From positions 4,994 through 19,226 of the forward strand of contig JABZGO010000009.1 of the NCBI GenBank assembly GCA_015259305.1: a DNA stretch of 14,233 nt, in the 5' to 3' direction. The number at the start of each line of letters is the position of its first letter. Position 1 is the first letter of the stretch. Positions 1-7,523 of this stretch are shown here, one piece after another. The translations under genes were made by a program, and so were the position numbers. This DNA is from Alloprevotella tannerae (GTDB taxonomy: Bacteria > Bacteroidota > Bacteroidia > Bacteroidales > Bacteroidaceae). A model generated the notes under the pieces. The model saw nothing but the letters and a program-made list of their open reading frames with translations, was not told the DNA's origin and made no database searches.

Positions 1-1
1 T

Positions 2-163
2 CGTGCTGCCGGCTTGAAGATTGTCGATTTGAATGATTTGAAAGAACGCGCAGAAAAGATCATTGGCCAACCCGCTGAGTTGCCGTTTGGTGAGAAAGTG
101 GTTGGCGTTGTGATGTATCGTGACAACACGGTACTCGACGTGATCCGTAATATACAGGGATAA
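2..163 (+). CDS. citF: Citrate lyase alpha subunit (citrate CoA-transferase), C-terminal end
   Basis: Only the last 53 codons are present; the gene begins before the window. The visible frame runs from base 2 to the TAA at 161-163 and ends in the residues VVGVVMYRDNTVLDVIRNIQG. This resembles the usual CitF ending, in which a 'VV.YRDG..IDV' strand closes the protein. CitF exchanges the acetyl group on the acyl-carrier subunit CitD for citrate (EC 2.8.3.10); CitE then cleaves the citryl thioester to oxaloacetate. The identification leans strongly on the neighbours: citX starts 11 bases downstream and citC-citG follows. citD and citE are expected just upstream, outside the window. Confidence 0.85.
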   Translation, partial: RAAGLKIVDLNDLKERAEKIIGQPAELPFGEKVVGVVMYRDNTVLDVIRNIQG

Positions 164-174
164 AGTTATCCTTT

Positions 175-684
175 ATGGGAGTTACGCTTGACCAACTTCT
201 GGCCAGCCGCGAAAATAGATGGGCAAAACAGCAAGCATTGCTGCAGGAAAACCCTTTAACGACGCTTGTGTGCCTGACGGTCATTATGCCGGGAAGTGTG
301 AAGCGTAATTCCCAATCTCTCATTGTAGCGCGAGCTGCCCTCGAAGCTGTGCGAACGGCTTTTGGCGAACGTCTCCTTCAGATGGAAGAGCTTGATTTGG
401 AAACCGGCTACGAAGCTTATCTGCTGGTCTCCCTCTCGATTCCCGAAGCGAAGACGATAGCTTGCGATGTAGAAGAACAGCATCCACTCGGACGATTATT
501 TGATGTAGATGTAATTCAAAAAGACGGAGCACCCGCCTCGCGCAAAACGATCGGAAGAGTTCCCCGTCGCTGCCTACTTTGCGATCGAGATGCACGCTAT
601 TGTATGCGTGATCACAGCCATACGCAAGAAGAAATACACAAACGTATAGACCAACTTGTCGCAGACTATGTCCAACGACTTTGA
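175..684 (+). CDS. citX: Apo-citrate lyase phosphoribosyl-dephospho-CoA transferase (holo-citrate lyase synthase) CitX
   Basis: 169 residues, near the usual CitX length. It transfers the phosphoribosyl-dephospho-CoA group to a serine of the acyl-carrier subunit CitD (EC 2.7.7.61), turning apo- into holo-citrate lyase in the cytoplasm. Family marks seen: an N-terminal 'LLASRENRWAKQQALL' helix (residues 8-23), a 'MPGSVKRN' strand-turn (38-45), the 'HPLGRLFDVDV' block (103-113) that corresponds to the family G-R-L-x-D-x-D segment, and 'PRRCLLC' with Cys133 and Cys136. The ATG at 175 gives the right N terminus and no Shine-Dalgarno is visible, as is normal in Bacteroidetes. The 3' end overlaps the next gene, suggesting translational coupling. 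Confidence 0.93.
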   Translation: MGVTLDQLLASRENRWAKQQALLQENPLTTLVCLTVIMPGSVKRNSQSLIVARAALEAVRTAFGERLLQMEELDLETGYEAYLLVSLSIPEAKTIACDVEEQHPLGRLFDVDVIQKDGAPASRKTIGRVPRRCLLCDRDARYCMRDHSHTQEEIHKRIDQLVADYVQRL

Positions 685-2410
685 AATACAAAGTTACCCT
701 TTAACCGTTCGCACAAACCGCGAGCGCGTTACGGCTTTCCTCGCTGCCAACGGGCTGCGCTTGGAGGCGTTGGACTATTATGCCGTAGTGACAGCAGTTG
801 GCGACTATCAGATTCTTGCCGGAGGCGGATTGGACAAAGACATAATTAAATGTATTGCCGTGAGCGATACTTTGAGGGACGAAGGCATTAGCGCTACGCT
901 CGTGTCGCACCTGATGAGTATTGCGATGAGCAGGCAATATGAGGCGGTTAAAGTCTTTACCAAGCCTTCTAATCAAAAGATCTTTGAGAGCCTCGGCTTC
1001 CATTTGCTGGCCGAAGCTCCCAAAGCTGTTTTACTCGAGAACGGCTTGAGCGGTTGGCTTACGTATGAGCGCTATCTAAAGAGCCTTCGACGCGAAGGCA
1101 AGTCGGGCCTCATCGTGATGAACGCCAACCCTTTCACACGCGGACACCGCTTCCTTATTTCCCAAGCAGCTCGCCAAGTCGACACGCTCATTATAATTCC
1201 CGTCAAAGAGGATCGCTCCGAATTCTCTTACGCAGAGCGCAAAGCGATGCTCGAAGCGGGCTGCAGCGACTTAGAGAATGTGATCGTTTGCGAAGGCAGC
1301 GACTATAGCATATCCGCAGCGACGTTCCCCACATATTTCCTCAAAGAACTTGATGAAGCTGCCACAACGCAGATGAGCTTAGATCTCAGTCTGTTTGCAA
1401 AGCGTATAGCACCCGCCTTGGGAGCAAAAATTCGCTTTGTAGGGAGTGAGCCGCTTGACGTAATGACGCAACGCTACAACGAACTGATGCACGAGCTTCT
1501 CCCGCTTGAAGGCATTTCAGTCGTAGAAATAGCGCGTTTAAGCGAAGAGGATCGAGCCATTAGCGCCTCAGCGGTGCGCGCTGCTTTAGCCGAAGGAAAA
1601 TTTTCCGAAGCAGCGCCAAAAGTTAATCCTACCACGATACCTTACTTGCTGGCCAAACTGGCAACAATGGCCCTGCAAAGCGAATTGGATACAAGTCCGA
1701 AGCCCGGTTTAGTAGATACGATTGATGCCGGCGCTCACCAAGATATGGACTACAACTTAATGTGTAGAAGCATTCGGGCGCTCCATCCCCATTTCGTAGC
1801 CCTTGCTCAGCTGGGGTATCAAGAAAAGCTGCCCACGTCTGAAGAGATTCGCCGCTTGGGCTTGGAAGCCGAGCGTGAAATGCTTTTGGCCACAAACAAC
1901 GTCAACACACACAAAGGCGCCCTCTTTGCCATGGGCCTCGTGCTGATTGCGGCCGCACATAATTATTATATACACGATGTCATTCAAGAACAACCCCTGC
2001 GCGCAGACATCTGCCGCTTAGCTGCCAACTTCCCCGCTCCGCAAGGCACACACGGCGACGCTGTTCGCCGGCAGTATAACGTTGGCGGCGCATTAGCCCA
2101 AGCAGCAGCCGGCTATACTGACTTGTTTGCCGACTGGTTGCCATACCTATGCCAATTAAAGGGCGACACTTTTGCAGCCCACAAAACCCTATTATATATA
2201 ATGACCACGCTCGACGATACCAACATACTCCACCGCAAGGGAGCGCAAGTAGCGTCCGAGGTCAAAGAAGAAGCCCGAGCGTTGCTGAGCAACTTCTCCG
2301 AGGCTGCTCTAATCAAGCTCAATCAGCGATATATCAAAGAAAATATCTCTCCGGGCGGCAGTGCTGATATACTTTCACTCACTTTTTTGCTCAACGCGAT
2401 ATTATCCTAA
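668..2410 (+). CDS. citC-citG: Bifunctional [citrate lyase] ligase CitC / triphosphoribosyl-dephospho-CoA synthase CitG fusion
   Basis: 580 residues from the ATG at 668; a TTG at 656 would add four residues, but the ATG is preferred. The N-terminal half is CitC (EC 6.2.1.22), which acetylates the thiol of the citrate lyase prosthetic group using acetate and ATP. It has a GNAT-like segment (about 60-115) and then a nucleotidyltransferase domain with NANPFTRGH (152-160, a HxGH-type motif), 'ATFPTYFLK' (218-226), 'RFVGSEP' (256-262) and 'ISASAVR' (298-304). From about residue 328 it is CitG (EC 2.4.2.52), which makes the prosthetic-group precursor from ATP and dephospho-CoA: SPKPGLVD (343-350), NTHKGALF (413-420), SPGGSADIL (561-569). 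All key motifs of both enzymes are intact, so both activities are expected. It overlaps citX by 17 bases. In enterobacteria citC and citG are separate, and in Haemophilus citG is fused to citX instead. Confidence 0.93.
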   Translation: MSNDFEIQSYPLTVRTNRERVTAFLAANGLRLEALDYYAVVTAVGDYQILAGGGLDKDIIKCIAVSDTLRDEGISATLVSHLMSIAMSRQYEAVKVFTKPSNQKIFESLGFHLLAEAPKAVLLENGLSGWLTYERYLKSLRREGKSGLIVMNANPFTRGHRFLISQAARQVDTLIIIPVKEDRSEFSYAERKAMLEAGCSDLENVIVCEGSDYSISAATFPTYFLKELDEAATTQMSLDLSLFAKRIAPALGAKIRFVGSEPLDVMTQRYNELMHELLPLEGISVVEIARLSEEDRAISASAVRAALAEGKFSEAAPKVNPTTIPYLLAKLATMALQSELDTSPKPGLVDTIDAGAHQDMDYNLMCRSIRALHPHFVALAQLGYQEKLPTSEEIRRLGLEAEREMLLATNNVNTHKGALFAMGLVLIAAAHNYYIHDVIQEQPLRADICRLAANFPAPQGTHGDAVRRQYNVGGALAQAAAGYTDLFADWLPYLCQLKGDTFAAHKTLLYIMTTLDDTNILHRKGAQVASEVKEEARALLSNFSEAALIKLNQRYIKENISPGGSADILSLTFLLNAILS

Positions 2411-2437
2411 ATCAACATAATATTTCAAATTACTATC

Positions 2438-4684
2438 ATGGTAGAACTAATTAAAGAAGGAGTTTATCTACTCAACGGTTCTGAATTTGCAAAAGATGCA
2501 AAGGGTCTTCCCACGCCCGATGAAGCAAGGGAAAATACCATCACTTACAACATCCTGCGTGCACACGATGTAGATGGAAGTAAGGGTAATAAAATGCGAA
2601 TTAGATTCGACGCAATGATGTCCCACGACATCACTTACGTCGGTATCATACAAACGGCGCGCGCCAGCGGTTTGGAGAAATTCCCCATCCCTTACGCGAT
2701 GACCAACTGCCACAACTCTTTGTGCGCCGTAGGTGGCACAATCAACGAAGACGACCACATCTTCGGCCTCTCTGCAGCAAAGAAGTATGGCGGCATCTAC
2801 GTTCCCGCTAACGTTGCCGTAATCCACCAGTTTGCACGCGAAGCAATGGTGAAGTGCGGCAATATGATCTTAGGTTCTGACAGCCACACGCGCTACGGTT
2901 CGCTCGGTAATATGGGCGTCGGTGAAGGCGGCGGTGAGCTCGTGAAGCAGCTCCTTTGCAACACTTGGGACATCAACGCACCCGAAGTAGTTTTGGTGTG
3001 GCTCGAAGGCGCTCCCCGCAAGGGTGTAGGTCCTCACGACGTAGCCATCTCTTTGGTAAAGGCTGTGTTTGAGAACGGCTTTGTGAAAAACAAAGTGCTC
3101 GAATTTGCAGGCCCCGGCGTGAAGAATCTGCCGATCGACTTCCGTAACGGTATCGACATTATGACGACCGAAACGACTTGTCTCTCTTCTATCTGGATCA
3201 CAGACGAAGAAGTTAAGAAGCACTACGACACACACCGTCGCGGCGAGTTCTACAAAGAATTGCGTCCGGGCGACGTAGCATATTACGACTCAATGATTCG
3301 CATTGACCTCTCGAAGCAAGAATCAATGATCGCATTGCCTTATCACCCCTCCAACGCCGTATCTATCCACGAACTCCAAGCCAACCCCGAGGCTGTCTTG
3401 CGCGCCGTAGAAGAAGATACCCACAAGCGTTATGGCGATAAAGTACAAATCGATCTCGTTAGCAAAGTGAAGAACGGCAAGATGGTAGCCGACCAAGGCA
3501 TCATCGCAGGTTGCGCCGGCGGTACGTACGACAACCTCGCAGAAGCAGCAGCTATTATGCGCAACAAGTCAGTCGGCAACGACTACTTCACCATGTCCGC
3601 TTATCCCCAATCTGTACCCGTTTACCTCGCTACGACTCGTAACCACATTGCAGAAGTATTGCTCGAAGCAGGCGTTATCATCAAGCCCGCATTCTGCGGT
3701 CCTTGCTTCGGCGCAGGCGACGTTCCGTCCAACAACGGCTTCAGCATTCGCCATACGACGCGTAACTTCCCCAACCGCGAAGGTTCTAAACCCGGCCAAG
3801 GCCAGATCTCACTCGTGGCATTGATGGACGCACGCTCTATCGCCGCAACGGCAGCTAATGGCGGTGTAATCACGGCAGCTACTGACGTTGAATACACCAA
3901 CGACTACAAGCCTTACGCTTTCGATCCCACCGTTTACGAGCACCGTATCTACAACGGCTTCGGCAAGGCAGACGCTCAGCAAGAGTTACGCTACGGTCCT
4001 AACATCAAAGACTGGCCTAAGATGTATCCGATGGCAGAAAATATGCTCGTAGAGTTGGCAGCCGTTATCCACGACCCCGTTACTACGACTGACGAGTTGA
4101 TCCCCTCCGGCGAAACGTCAAGCTACCGCTCCAACCCGTTGAAACTTTCTGAGTTCGCCCTCTCTCGCCGCGTACCCGAGTACGTAGGATTGAGCAAGCG
4201 CATCCAGAGCGAAGATCTCGAGCGCCGCGCAGGCAAGACGCCCGCCAACGTTCTCGAAGCATTGAAGAAAGTAGGCGCTTCTGCCGACAACACTTCATTC
4301 GGCTCTTGCGTATTTGCTAATCGTCCCGGCGATGGTTCAGCACGCGAGCAAGCAGCTTCTTGCCAGAAAGTATTAGGTGGCGACGCAAACATCTGCTACG
4401 AATACGCTACGAAGCGCTACCGCAGCAACTGTATCAACTGGGGTATCGTGCCGTTCACGATCGCTAAAGAAACGCCGTTCGATTACAAAGCAGGCGATAT
4501 GGTATTCATTCCCGGCATCCGCGAAGCAATCCTCACAGGTAAAGAAGAAATCGATGCACAAGTCATCACGGCTGAGGGCGTAACCCCGATCCACCTCTTC
4601 TTCACCAACCTGACGGCCGATGAGCGCGACATCTTGGCGCAAGGCTGTCTGATGAATTACTACGCAGCACAACGCAAGAAATAA
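2438..4684 (+). CDS. acn: Aconitate hydratase (aconitase), Bacteroides type
   Basis: 748 residues. It interconverts citrate and isocitrate through cis-aconitate (EC 4.2.1.3) with a [4Fe-4S] cluster. The three expected cluster ligands are seen: Cys359 in 'IAGCAGGTYDN' and Cys420/Cys423 in 'FCGPCFGAG'. An aconitase signature block is at 147-157 (SDSHTRYGSLG). The swivel domain at the C-terminal end carries 'GDGSAREQAA' (631-640), matching the substrate-binding Ser-Arg motif, and 'RSNCINWGIVPF' (662-673). Domain order is that of mitochondrial/AcnA-type enzymes, not AcnB. It starts 27 bases after citC-citG and ends 30 before icd. Codon use is more uniform than in the cit genes (many AAG, CGT/CGC, GAA), consistent with strong expression. 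A related hydratase of the same superfamily is possible, but the adjacent isocitrate dehydrogenase argues for aconitase. Confidence 0.93.
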   Translation: MVELIKEGVYLLNGSEFAKDAKGLPTPDEARENTITYNILRAHDVDGSKGNKMRIRFDAMMSHDITYVGIIQTARASGLEKFPIPYAMTNCHNSLCAVGGTINEDDHIFGLSAAKKYGGIYVPANVAVIHQFAREAMVKCGNMILGSDSHTRYGSLGNMGVGEGGGELVKQLLCNTWDINAPEVVLVWLEGAPRKGVGPHDVAISLVKAVFENGFVKNKVLEFAGPGVKNLPIDFRNGIDIMTTETTCLSSIWITDEEVKKHYDTHRRGEFYKELRPGDVAYYDSMIRIDLSKQESMIALPYHPSNAVSIHELQANPEAVLRAVEEDTHKRYGDKVQIDLVSKVKNGKMVADQGIIAGCAGGTYDNLAEAAAIMRNKSVGNDYFTMSAYPQSVPVYLATTRNHIAEVLLEAGVIIKPAFCGPCFGAGDVPSNNGFSIRHTTRNFPNREGSKPGQGQISLVALMDARSIAATAANGGVITAATDVEYTNDYKPYAFDPTVYEHRIYNGFGKADAQQELRYGPNIKDWPKMYPMAENMLVELAAVIHDPVTTTDELIPSGETSSYRSNPLKLSEFALSRRVPEYVGLSKRIQSEDLERRAGKTPANVLEALKKVGASADNTSFGSCVFANRPGDGSAREQAASCQKVLGGDANICYEYATKRYRSNCINWGIVPFTIAKETPFDYKAGDMVFIPGIREAILTGKEEIDAQVITAEGVTPIHLFFTNLTADERDILAQGCLMNYYAAQRKK

Positions 4685-4714
4685 TTTTATCAATTTAACC
4701 CATAAGCATTCATT

Positions 4715-5923
4715 ATGAAAAAAATTCAGATGACCACCCCATTGGTAGAGATGGATGGTGATGAAATGACGAGAATCCTTTGGAAGATGATCAAGGACGA
4801 ACTGATCCTTCCTTTCGTTGACCTCAAAGCAGAATACTACGACTTAGGTTTGCCTTACCGCGATGAAACGCGCGACCAAGTAACTTTCGATTCTGCTGAA
4901 GCAACGAAGAAGTACGGCGTAGCTGTAAAGTGCGCTACCATCACGCCGAACCACCAGCGTATGGACGAATACAAACTCCACGAAATGTGGAAGAGCCCCA
5001 ACGGAACCATCCGTTCTATGCTCGACGGTACGGTATTCCGTGCGCCCATCACGATCCCTTCTATCAAGCCTGCAGTGAAGAGCTGGGAGAAGCCGATCAC
5101 GATCGCTCGTCATGCATACGGCGACGTTTACAAAGGCGTGGAAATCCGTAACGAAGAAGAAGGCACAGCTAAGCTCGTATTCGAAGGCAAAAGCGGCAAG
5201 AAAGAAGAAGTCGTTATCCACGAATTCAAAGGCCCCGGCATCATCCAGGGTATGCACAACACGGATAAATCAATCCGTTCTTTCGCACACTCTTGCTTCA
5301 AGTATGCTTTGGACACCAACCAAGACCTCTGGTTCTCTACGAAGGATACTATTTCTAAGAAGTATGACGCACAATTCCGCATCGTCTTCGAAGAAGTATT
5401 CCAAGAGTACAAAGAAGAATTCGACAAGCGCGGTTTGGAATACTTCTACACCTTGATCGACGACGCTGTTGCACGCGTAATCCGCAGCAAGGGTGGCTAC
5501 ATCTGGGCTTGTAAGAACTATGATGGCGACGTGATGAGCGATATGGTATCTACCGCATTCGGTTCTCTCGCTATGATGACCAGCGTACTCGTTAGCCCGG
5601 ACGGCAAATACGAATACGAAGCTGCTCACGGCACCGTAACGCGCCACTACTACAAGCACCTCGCCGGTGAAGAAACTTCTACAAACCCGATGGCTACGAT
5701 CTTCGCTTGGAGCGGCGCATTCCGCAAGCGTGGTGAACTCGACAACCTCCCCGAGTTGGTTAAATATGCTGACGAACTTGAAGCAGCTTGCTTCGATACG
5801 CTCAACGAAGGTATCGTAACGAAGGACCTCGTTAACTTGATGGAAGGCATCACGCCGACTGCTGTTAACTCAGAGAACTTCATCAAGGCTATTCGTCAAC
5901 GTCTCGAAAAGCGTTTGGCTTAA
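4715..5923 (+). CDS. icd: NADP-dependent isocitrate dehydrogenase, eukaryote-like (IDH1/2) subfamily
   Basis: 402 residues. It oxidatively decarboxylates isocitrate to 2-oxoglutarate with NADP+ (EC 1.1.1.42), feeding glutamate synthesis. The sequence aligns without effort to human IDH1 and keeps nearly the same numbering: 'MWKSPNGTIRS' with Arg100, Arg109, and Arg132 in 'ARHAYGD' bind substrate. 'LIDD' (247-250) and 'NYDGDVMSD' (268-276) provide the metal-binding aspartates. 'AAHGTVTRHY' (303-312) is the NADP-binding loop, with Arg310/His311 expected to contact the 2'-phosphate. This is distinct from the E. coli Icd type. Last gene of the citrate run, followed directly by two terminators. Confidence 0.95.
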   Translation: MKKIQMTTPLVEMDGDEMTRILWKMIKDELILPFVDLKAEYYDLGLPYRDETRDQVTFDSAEATKKYGVAVKCATITPNHQRMDEYKLHEMWKSPNGTIRSMLDGTVFRAPITIPSIKPAVKSWEKPITIARHAYGDVYKGVEIRNEEEGTAKLVFEGKSGKKEEVVIHEFKGPGIIQGMHNTDKSIRSFAHSCFKYALDTNQDLWFSTKDTISKKYDAQFRIVFEEVFQEYKEEFDKRGLEYFYTLIDDAVARVIRSKGGYIWACKNYDGDVMSDMVSTAFGSLAMMTSVLVSPDGKYEYEAAHGTVTRHYYKHLAGEETSTNPMATIFAWSGAFRKRGELDNLPELVKYADELEAACFDTLNEGIVTKDLVNLMEGITPTAVNSENFIKAIRQRLEKRLA

Positions 5924-5939
5924 GCCCTAAACTTTATAG

Positions 5940-5970
5940 ATCGGACGCAACCTGCTTGCGTCCGATTTTT
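5940..5970 (+). terminator. Rho-independent terminator after icd
   Basis: A perfect 11-bp stem, ATCGGACGCAA (5940-5950) with TTGCGTCCGAT (5956-5966), loop CCTGC, followed by a T run ending at 5970. It starts 17 bases after the icd stop codon and closes the citrate operon. Confidence 0.9.
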
Positions 5971-5986
5971 CGTATCTCCCTACACG

Positions 5987-6032
5987 CAGTCGCCCCGTTT
6001 GTCGCAAAACAAATCGGGCGACTGCCGTTTTT
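5987..6032 (+). terminator. Second, tandem terminator-like hairpin
   Basis: Left arm 5987-6002 pairs with 6009-6024: nine perfect base pairs (CAGTCGCCC/GGGCGACTG), one C-C mismatch, then six pairs including a G-T wobble, with loop CGCAAA. It is followed by CCG and five Ts (6028-6032). Likely a back-up terminator for the icd transcript, as no gene lies between it and the first one. Confidence 0.7.
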
Positions 6033-6209
6033 GTATCCTGCCAGTCTAAGCGCAAATCGGCCGCATCATCTATTGCGCCACCAGACATCGATTACGAATG
6101 GTTACAAACGCATAAAACACGCCTCCACGGCAAAATACCTCCATCATACCTAACCAACACACCACAGAGTCTCACACAATAATATACGCTCGTCAACCCT
6201 ACGACGATG

Positions 6210-6315
6210 AAAGACCAACACTAAGGGGTTGCACACAATGTATGCCTGCTTATCCAGGGTTAAGGTACGCTGTGCCTTAACCCTGGCCTGCCCAAAGACC
6301 AACCCTAAGGGGTTG
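6210..6315 (+). repeat. Composite palindromic repeat element, copy 1
   Basis: Two 22-bp direct repeats (6210-6231 and 6294-6315, one mismatch; core GACCAACCCTAAGGGGTTG) flank a hairpin with a perfect 12-bp stem, CCAGGGTTAAGG (6254-6265) and CCTTAACCCTGG (6275-6286). The flanking repeats are themselves short palindromes (AACCC...GGGTT). The same layout occurs in inverted orientation at 6517-6621. No open frame is associated. It resembles a REP/BIME-like dispersed element rather than an insertion sequence. Confidence 0.8.
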
Positions 6316-6334
6316 TCGTTGCGATTTGTAGCAT

Positions 6335-6358
6335 CGGGGTAGAATTATGCCTACCCCG
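6335..6358. repeat. Isolated hairpin between the two composite repeats
   Basis: Perfect 8-bp stem CGGGGTAG (6335-6342) / CTACCCCG (6351-6358) with loop AATTATGC. There is no T run, so it is not an obvious terminator. It lies 20 bases after copy 1 of the composite element; no counterpart is seen next to copy 2. Confidence 0.55.
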
Positions 6359-6516
6359 TCATTGTATAAATGCACATTTGATTTGACCTACTAATCATTC
6401 CAAACAAATCTCACTTCCTTCAATCTACAAAATTTCCCATAAAACCTCACAATTACAATACTATAGTTTCGGATGTTAATACGCACCTCCCATTGCCAAC
6501 CAATTCCGCCTCAAAT

Positions 6517-6621
6517 AACCCCATCGGGGTTAGTCTTTTGGCAGGGCAGGGTTAAGAGGCGAAGCGACTTAACCCTGCCTAATGCGCCCCACCCTTGAGC
6601 AACCCCTTAGGGTTGGTCTTT
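6517..6621 (-). repeat. Composite palindromic repeat element, copy 2 (inverted)
   Basis: Reverse-complement counterpart of 6210-6315. An exact inverted copy of the 22-bp repeat is at 6600-6621. A 12-bp stem, GGCAGGGTTAAG (6545-6556) / CTTAACCCTGCC (6568-6579), occupies the middle. A diverged 22-bp repeat at 6517-6538 contains AACCCC ATC GGGGTT, a stronger palindrome than in copy 1. Spacer lengths (20 and 6 bases) nearly match copy 1 (22 and 7) although the longer spacer sequence differs. Next to the shared CAGGG stem, a C:G pair in copy 1 is a G:C pair here, a compensatory change. Confidence 0.8.
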
Positions 6622-6739
6622 CAAAACAACCGCAAACGGAAATAGGACGAGACCAACGCATAAACAACATAACAAACCTTTCTAATAGCAAACAAATCAT
6701 TGGAATGAAAATGATATCAGCCCATCATCGCAGTGTACC

Positions 6740-6834
6740 ATCACGAGCGTAAGACCTTTTCATCGTGAGCGTACACCTTTGTTCTCACGAGCGTACACCT
6801 TTGTTCTCACGATAAAAAACGCTACCATCACGTG
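6740..6834 (+). repeat. 22-bp tandem repeat array A
   Basis: Five 8-bp cores of the form (A/C)TC(AC or GT)GAG start at 6740, 6762, 6784, 6806 and 6827, i.e. spacing 22, 22, 22, 21. The first three are followed by 14-bp segments of the type CGTACACCTTTGTT; the last two units are degenerate. Units are contiguous, so there are no CRISPR-type spacers. The AC and GT core versions are reverse complements of each other, so neighbouring units can pair (for example TCGTGAG at 6763 with CTCACGA at 6784). The same family reappears inverted at 11291-11378. Confidence 0.75.
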
Positions 6835-7128
6835 TTGTGTGAATCGAAATAAAGGTCTACTGCTTAAATATCAATGCATGAGCAGCATATAATGAACACA
6901 AAACGACAAAACGTCCGCCTCGCGCCCCGAGCATAACCCCCTTAGCAAGCGTTGAACAAGTTTTGAAAACCACACTTGCGCCCCGGTGGCTGACAAGGCC
7001 GAAACTGTGGCGCAGGAATCGGATTATAAGCATTGTGAACCAAGCTGATCTCGCCCTTTTCTCAATTATTCTCTGTTAAATAGTATAAAATAGTCAGCAA
7101 AAATGATGGTCTATTCAGACGAATACCA
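6835..7128. other. Non-coding stretch before the receptor locus
   Basis: I see no gene here. Open frames are short and lack starts. One hairpin is possible: TTGCGCC (6975-6981 area) with GGCGCAG about 25 bases on. It does not fit a riboswitch class I can recognise. The last 70 bases before 7129 are AT-rich, as expected just upstream of a promoter. Confidence 0.4.
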
Positions 7129-7136
7129 TAACTTTG
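7129..7136 (+). promoter_or_regulatory. Bacteroidetes -7 promoter box
   Basis: TAACTTTG exactly fits the Bacteroidetes housekeeping -7 consensus TAnnTTTG. It lies 63 bases before the start codon at 7200, in an AT-rich segment downstream of non-coding repeats. No clear -33 TTTG is seen. Likely drives the small protein, receptor and lipoprotein genes together. Confidence 0.5.
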
Positions 7137-7199
7137 CCTTCGATCTATGGTCATCTTGGCCAGTTTTTACAGCCCTTCTAAGTTTAATCTTGGAGGAAA

Positions 7200-7523
7200 A
7201 TGAGAAAGAGAGAGCACATAAAGCGAATTTACGCGTGGATGTTATTGCTGACATTCGCTTTTATGCTCACGCTTAAAGGGGCGCACTACCACACGGCAGA
7301 CTTTCACGCCGACAATCTCGGCAAAATGCAGCAAACAATGGGAGCTACGATTAAAGCATCCTGCGTTGTCTGCGATTTTGTCTTTCAGAAAGCTACGGCT
7401 TTCAAACCTACGATTTTTATAAAGCCACTCACATCGATACCACTCAAACGTTTTGTCTTTGTGATGCAGACCGTTTACCGCCAAATCTTGTCGGTAAACA
7501 CCAATTCTCCACCCTTACGCTAA
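7200..7523 (+). CDS. Small membrane-anchored His/CxxC protein upstream of a TonB receptor
   Basis: 107 residues. The start is well supported by an unusually good Shine-Dalgarno for this phylum, GGAGG at 7192-7196, four bases before the ATG. A basic N terminus (MRKREHIKR) leads into one hydrophobic segment (about 11-26), either a signal anchor or an uncleaved export signal. Directly after it lie His29, His31 and His36 and then Cys55/Cys58 in 'ASCVVCDF'. Such short export-signal proteins with a His cluster and a C-x-x-C-[DH]-F motif often sit before metal-type TonB receptors in Bacteroidetes; I infer a periplasmic metal-binding or sensing role, without proof. A second hydrophobic stretch around 72-90 is interrupted by charges. 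Function is unknown. The receptor gene starts 222 bases downstream and probably shares the transcript. Confidence 0.65.
   Translation: MRKREHIKRIYAWMLLLTFAFMLTLKGAHYHTADFHADNLGKMQQTMGATIKASCVVCDFVFQKATAFKPTIFIKPLTSIPLKRFVFVMQTVYRQILSVNTNSPPLR

Noticed and set aside
5956..6153. Open frame of 65 codons after icd
   Set aside because: It starts inside the first terminator hairpin, runs through the second, and the product has no recognisable protein character.
6395..6708. Inverted 9-mers TCATTCCAA (6395-6403) and TTGGAATGA (6700-6708)
   Set aside because: They are not placed symmetrically about the two composite elements and are short enough to occur by chance in AT-rich DNA.
6740..6834. Possible CRISPR array
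   Set aside because: The 22-bp units are contiguous and the whole unit repeats; there are no unique spacers and no cas genes. The array at 11291-11378 is the same.
6945..7055. Riboswitch or remnant of a coding sequence upstream of the uptake locus
   Set aside because: A hairpin with GCGCC/GGCGC arms exists, but cobalamin, TPP and SAM consensus segments are missing. A short in-frame stretch ending in TGA near 7050 has no start and an upstream stop within 35 codons.
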